From NCBI GenBank assembly GCA_007125545.1, contig SLDA01000417.1, positions 1 to 41,030 on the forward strand: DNA of 41,030 bases, written 5' to 3'. This document shows positions 38,217 through 41,030 of this stretch, one piece after another. The notes under the pieces were generated by a model. It was not told where the DNA came from. It saw only the letters and a list, made by a program, of their open reading frames with translations, and searched no databases. The position numbers and the translations under genes were made by a program. Source of the stretch: Thermoflexales bacterium. Lineage in GTDB: Bacteria > Chloroflexota > Anaerolineae > B4-G1 > SLSP01. Within the stretch, counting starts at the first letter, position 1; each line of letters begins with the position of its first letter.

Positions 38217-41030
38217 CTATCCTAGCAACTTCCGGTTAAGTTCCTGCACCGCCGTCGTATGTTGGTTGAGGTCCTGCAGCAGTCGCTCGGTATCATCGCC
38301 ATAGCGGAGGCGACGCGCGAGAAAGGCGAACGCTTCGCTATCTGTCGCAGGTACTGTTAAGTCCTTGGCGTTTCCTCGGACCATCCGTAATCCGTCGATG
38401 AGCCAGCGCAAGAACGTGTGCGCCCTGCGGAGACGTACATAGTCTTCGTCGGTCAGAAGCCCCGCCTGCGCCAGCGCGGCCAATACCGCGCGGATATTCG
38501 TGGAGCGCAACGCGGGCTCGTCCTTGCCGTGCGTAATCTGCAGTCCTTGCACCAGGTACTCGACGTCCACGAGCGCGCCTGGGCTGTACTTCGCATTGAA
38601 GGTACCTCCGGTTACGAGGTGGCGGATCTGTCGCTGGCGCATGGCCCGCATCGCTGCAACATCGAAGGCCACGCTGTTGTAGACGAAACGGTCCCGCAGC
38701 TCGACCAATGTCTGTCCAAGCCCTGCATTGCCGGCAATCGGGCGCAGCTTCACCAGCGCTTGACGCTCATAGGCCCAGGCAGAGCCCTCCGGCGCGAAAT
38801 ACCGGCGAAAGGATTCCAGAGAGACTGCCATACTGCCGGCTTTGCCATACGGTCGCAGTTGCAGATCGATTTCGAAGATGCCTTCCCGTCGAGCTTCAAT
38901 CACTTGTAGGAAGAGCTGAACGAGTCTCTCGTAGAACTCGGCAGTGCTGATGATCGTCGGCCCGGATGTCTGTCCATTGCCGCTATAGACGAAGAGCAGT
39001 TCTATGTCGGATGCGAAACCCAGTTCGCGCCCACCGCATTTTCCCAGTGCGCAGACCGTCATATCGCTAAGCTCGCCATTCTCCAGGTAGGGCGTTCCAT
39101 ACTGCGCTCGTAGATCCTCATGGCAGAGGTGATACGCCGCATTGACGATGACCTCGGCTAGTGCTGTGAGTTCCTCGGAGAAGTCCCAGAACTCAGCTGT
39201 GTGACCCAAGATGTGGCGCATATCGATACGAAACATCTCCCGATCTTTGAAGGCATTCAACACCGCCCGCCACGGACTGCTGTCGCTGGGAGGTTGAGCC
39301 CCGCTGTGCACCGGAGCAAGCGCGGCCTCCAGCTCTGCTTGAAGCTGGGCTCTCGACTTCATGGTATCGAGAGCGTCCACATCCCTCACCACGGGGAACA
39401 GATTAGTATATTGCATGCGCAGGAAGTCGTTCCAAAGAAACTCGCTGACACCGAGCAGCTGTGCCAGCCGATTAAGGATCTCTGGGTTTTCCAGCGATGC
39501 GAACTCGTCTGGCCAGTTGGGTTGGCGAAAGAGATGGCTGATAAACTCACGGAAGTGTAGCAGCGCCGTTTCCGGATCCGGGGTGTGGGGCAGTAAGTGA
39601 GTGAAGTGTTTGATAAGGACTACAGCCGCCCGCAGCTCGCGTTGAGTCTCGGCCGACACGATTTTGTTCCCATTGGCGTCGGTAACCAGGAGCATATCTT
39701 GGGCCACGCTGCCGGATGAAGCGACGCTCACCCGCGCGATGTATATGTGGTTGTAGGCAAGCGCGTTAGTGATCTCGTAGAGGAATCCCAGGGTATCCGG
39801 CGCAGTGATGTTGAGCACCGTGTATTCCGGGGAAGCATCGTTGTCGATCTCGATCGTCACCGGATAGAGCGTCGCACCCGTCTCGAGCGATGAAGGTAGG
39901 GCCGAGGCAACGCGCTTAGCCATCGCGCCGCGCGCCTCCTGTCGCTTTCCTGCATGCATCAATCTGAGGAGCGCCTCAAGGTCTTCCTCATACTTCCTCC
40001 AAGTGGCGGCAGAAGTCGTGCTGTGCACTGCACGGACTGTGAAGGCGTCGACAATCTTGCGTGGTGCGGAAGGCTGCCGGCTCTCGGGTTCAGTAGCAGG
40101 TTCGTACGTGAACACCTGCCCCTCCTCTATGGAGAACCCATAGACAAAGAGCAGTCCGCAGATGAGGGAGAGCTCTCCCTGATAGTCATAGGCTACGATT
40201 GTCACTCGCCAGCGGTCCTCTGGTAGTGCCACAGCTTCGACTTCACTGAGGTTGTCAGAGTCCAGGCGTGCTGCCATCGCGGCGTGCTGCCGGATCTCTT
40301 GGCGTGTGAAAGCCGCAGCATAGGAGGCATCCATGCGGGCGACATGCACACGGTTGGCATCCACCGTCTGGGGTTCCAAGGGATTAGCGTCCATGACTGG
40401 CTCTCCTAGATACCTGAGATAGACAGAACGGATGGCGGCTCGATGCTGTTCGTAGCGGGAGACAAAATCTCGCTGCCCCTCGAAACCCAGGCGCCGCGCG
40501 AGCTGCGTCAACGCCTTGGGCGCTTGGGGTAGGGCATGCGTTTGCCGGTAGTGCATCATCTGAAGGTAGTGTTCGATGGTGCGTAGGAACACGTAACCGT
40601 CGTCCAAAATGCGTCTGTCGCGCGCTGAAAGTAAGCCGGCAGCGGCCAGGCGCGCCAACGCGATCAAGGTCGTGCGACTGCGAATCTCCGGCTGTCCTGC
40701 TCCATGGACAAGCTGCAGATACTGTGCCACGAACTCGATGTCCCGGATCGACCCCTGCCCCAGCTTCACCTCGCCCCACGCACGTCCCTGGTCGAGCAGA
40801 TGCCCCTCTGTGAGCTGCTTCATAGCGCTCACACTCTCGCGGGCTTCGCTCGCACCGACGTCATAGATGATCGCCGGTAGAGTGTCCAGGAATGCGGTAC
40901 CCAGCGCCGCATCTCCGGCGACGACCCGCGCTTTTAGCAGGGCCTGCTTCTCCCAGATGCGCGCGTGCTGACTCAGATAGCGCAAATATCCGTTGAGCGA
41001 GGTCACCAGCGGACCGGTCCTGCCCCAGGG
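38217..41030 (-). CDS. GlnE-family glutamine synthetase adenylyltransferase with internal tandem ACT domains (N-terminus off window)
   Basis: Two GlnE-like modules (GRTGPLVTSLNGYLRY...EKQALLKARVVAGD and GKAGSMAVSLESFRRY...ERQALVKLRPIAGN; GSIRDIEFVAQYLQLVHG and GALVDVEYLVQGLQITHG) flank ACT-like segments. Frame is open past the listed GTG 41006 (PWGRTGPL). Confidence 0.85.
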   Translation of the reverse strand, partial: PWGRTGPLVTSLNGYLRYLSQHARIWEKQALLKARVVAGDAALGTAFLDTLPAIIYDVGASEARESVSAMKQLTEGHLLDQGRAWGEVKLGQGSIRDIEFVAQYLQLVHGAGQPEIRSRTTLIALARLAAAGLLSARDRRILDDGYVFLRTIEHYLQMMHYRQTHALPQAPKALTQLARRLGFEGQRDFVSRYEQHRAAIRSVYLRYLGEPVMDANPLEPQTVDANRVHVARMDASYAAAFTRQEIRQHAAMAARLDSDNLSEVEAVALPEDRWRVTIVAYDYQGELSLICGLLFVYGFSIEEGQVFTYEPATEPESRQPSAPRKIVDAFTVRAVHSTTSAATWRKYEEDLEALLRLMHAGKRQEARGAMAKRVASALPSSLETGATLYPVTIEIDNDASPEYTVLNITAPDTLGFLYEITNALAYNHIYIARVSVASSGSVAQDMLLVTDANGNKIVSAETQRELRAAVVLIKHFTHLLPHTPDPETALLHFREFISHLFRQPNWPDEFASLENPEILNRLAQLLGVSEFLWNDFLRMQYTNLFPVVRDVDALDTMKSRAQLQAELEAALAPVHSGAQPPSDSSPWRAVLNAFKDREMFRIDMRHILGHTAEFWDFSEELTALAEVIVNAAYHLCHEDLRAQYGTPYLENGELSDMTVCALGKCGGRELGFASDIELLFVYSGNGQTSGPTIISTAEFYERLVQLFLQVIEARREGIFEIDLQLRPYGKAGSMAVSLESFRRYFAPEGSAWAYERQALVKLRPIAGNAGLGQTLVELRDRFVYNSVAFDVAAMRAMRQRQIRHLVTGGTFNAKYSPGALVDVEYLVQGLQITHGKDEPALRSTNIRAVLAALAQAGLLTDEDYVRLRRAHTFLRWLIDGLRMVRGNAKDLTVPATDSEAFAFLARRLRYGDDTERLLQDLNQHTTAVQELNRKLLG

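Noticed and set aside
1-41030. CRISPR arrays, transposases, phage genes or defence islands
   Set aside because: No direct-repeat arrays, integrases, transposases or recognisable defence genes seen; the content is housekeeping.

Overview
The window is a chromosomal housekeeping region, by inference from a Chloroflexota (Anaerolineae-like) bacterium. No mobile elements, CRISPR arrays, tRNAs or rRNAs were recognised. The left ~24 kb (+ strand) begins inside rpoB. It continues as one fused str/S10/spc/alpha ribosomal block: rpsL-rpsG-fusA-tuf-rpsJ-rplC-rplD-rplW-rplB-rpsS-rplV-rpsC-rplP-rpmC-rpsQ-rplN-rplX-rplE-rpsN-rpsH-rplF-rplR-rpsE-rpmD-rplO-secY-rpmJ-rpsM-rpsK-rpsD-rpoA-rplQ-truA-rplM-rpsI. 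A strong intrinsic terminator closes it. The right part carries a TP-methylase/MazG protein, a CPPC thioredoxin, tandem LysM-M23 peptidases, an HD hydrolase, lysS, greA, a receiver-CpaE/MinD-like fusion, a lactate permease, dnaA with a probable oriC (DnaA-box cluster), nth, a Nudix hydrolase and a partial GlnE-type protein. Main points for follow-up: (1) the str-operon EF-Tu lacks the near-universal RGITI switch I motif and has a ~5-aa longer switch I; (2) the GlnE-family protein has two GlnD-like ACT domains between its two nucleotidyltransferase modules; (3) the greA leader has a terminator immediately after its promoter, similar in layout to the enterobacterial GraL leader; (4) a structured 237-nt rpsJ-rplC spacer; (5) EF-G domain IV divergence, RpoB rifamycin-pocket substitutions and an RpoB insertion; (6) expected neighbours rpoC, adk, map, infA and dnaN are missing. 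All calls come from reading the sequence; no database searches or folding programs were run.
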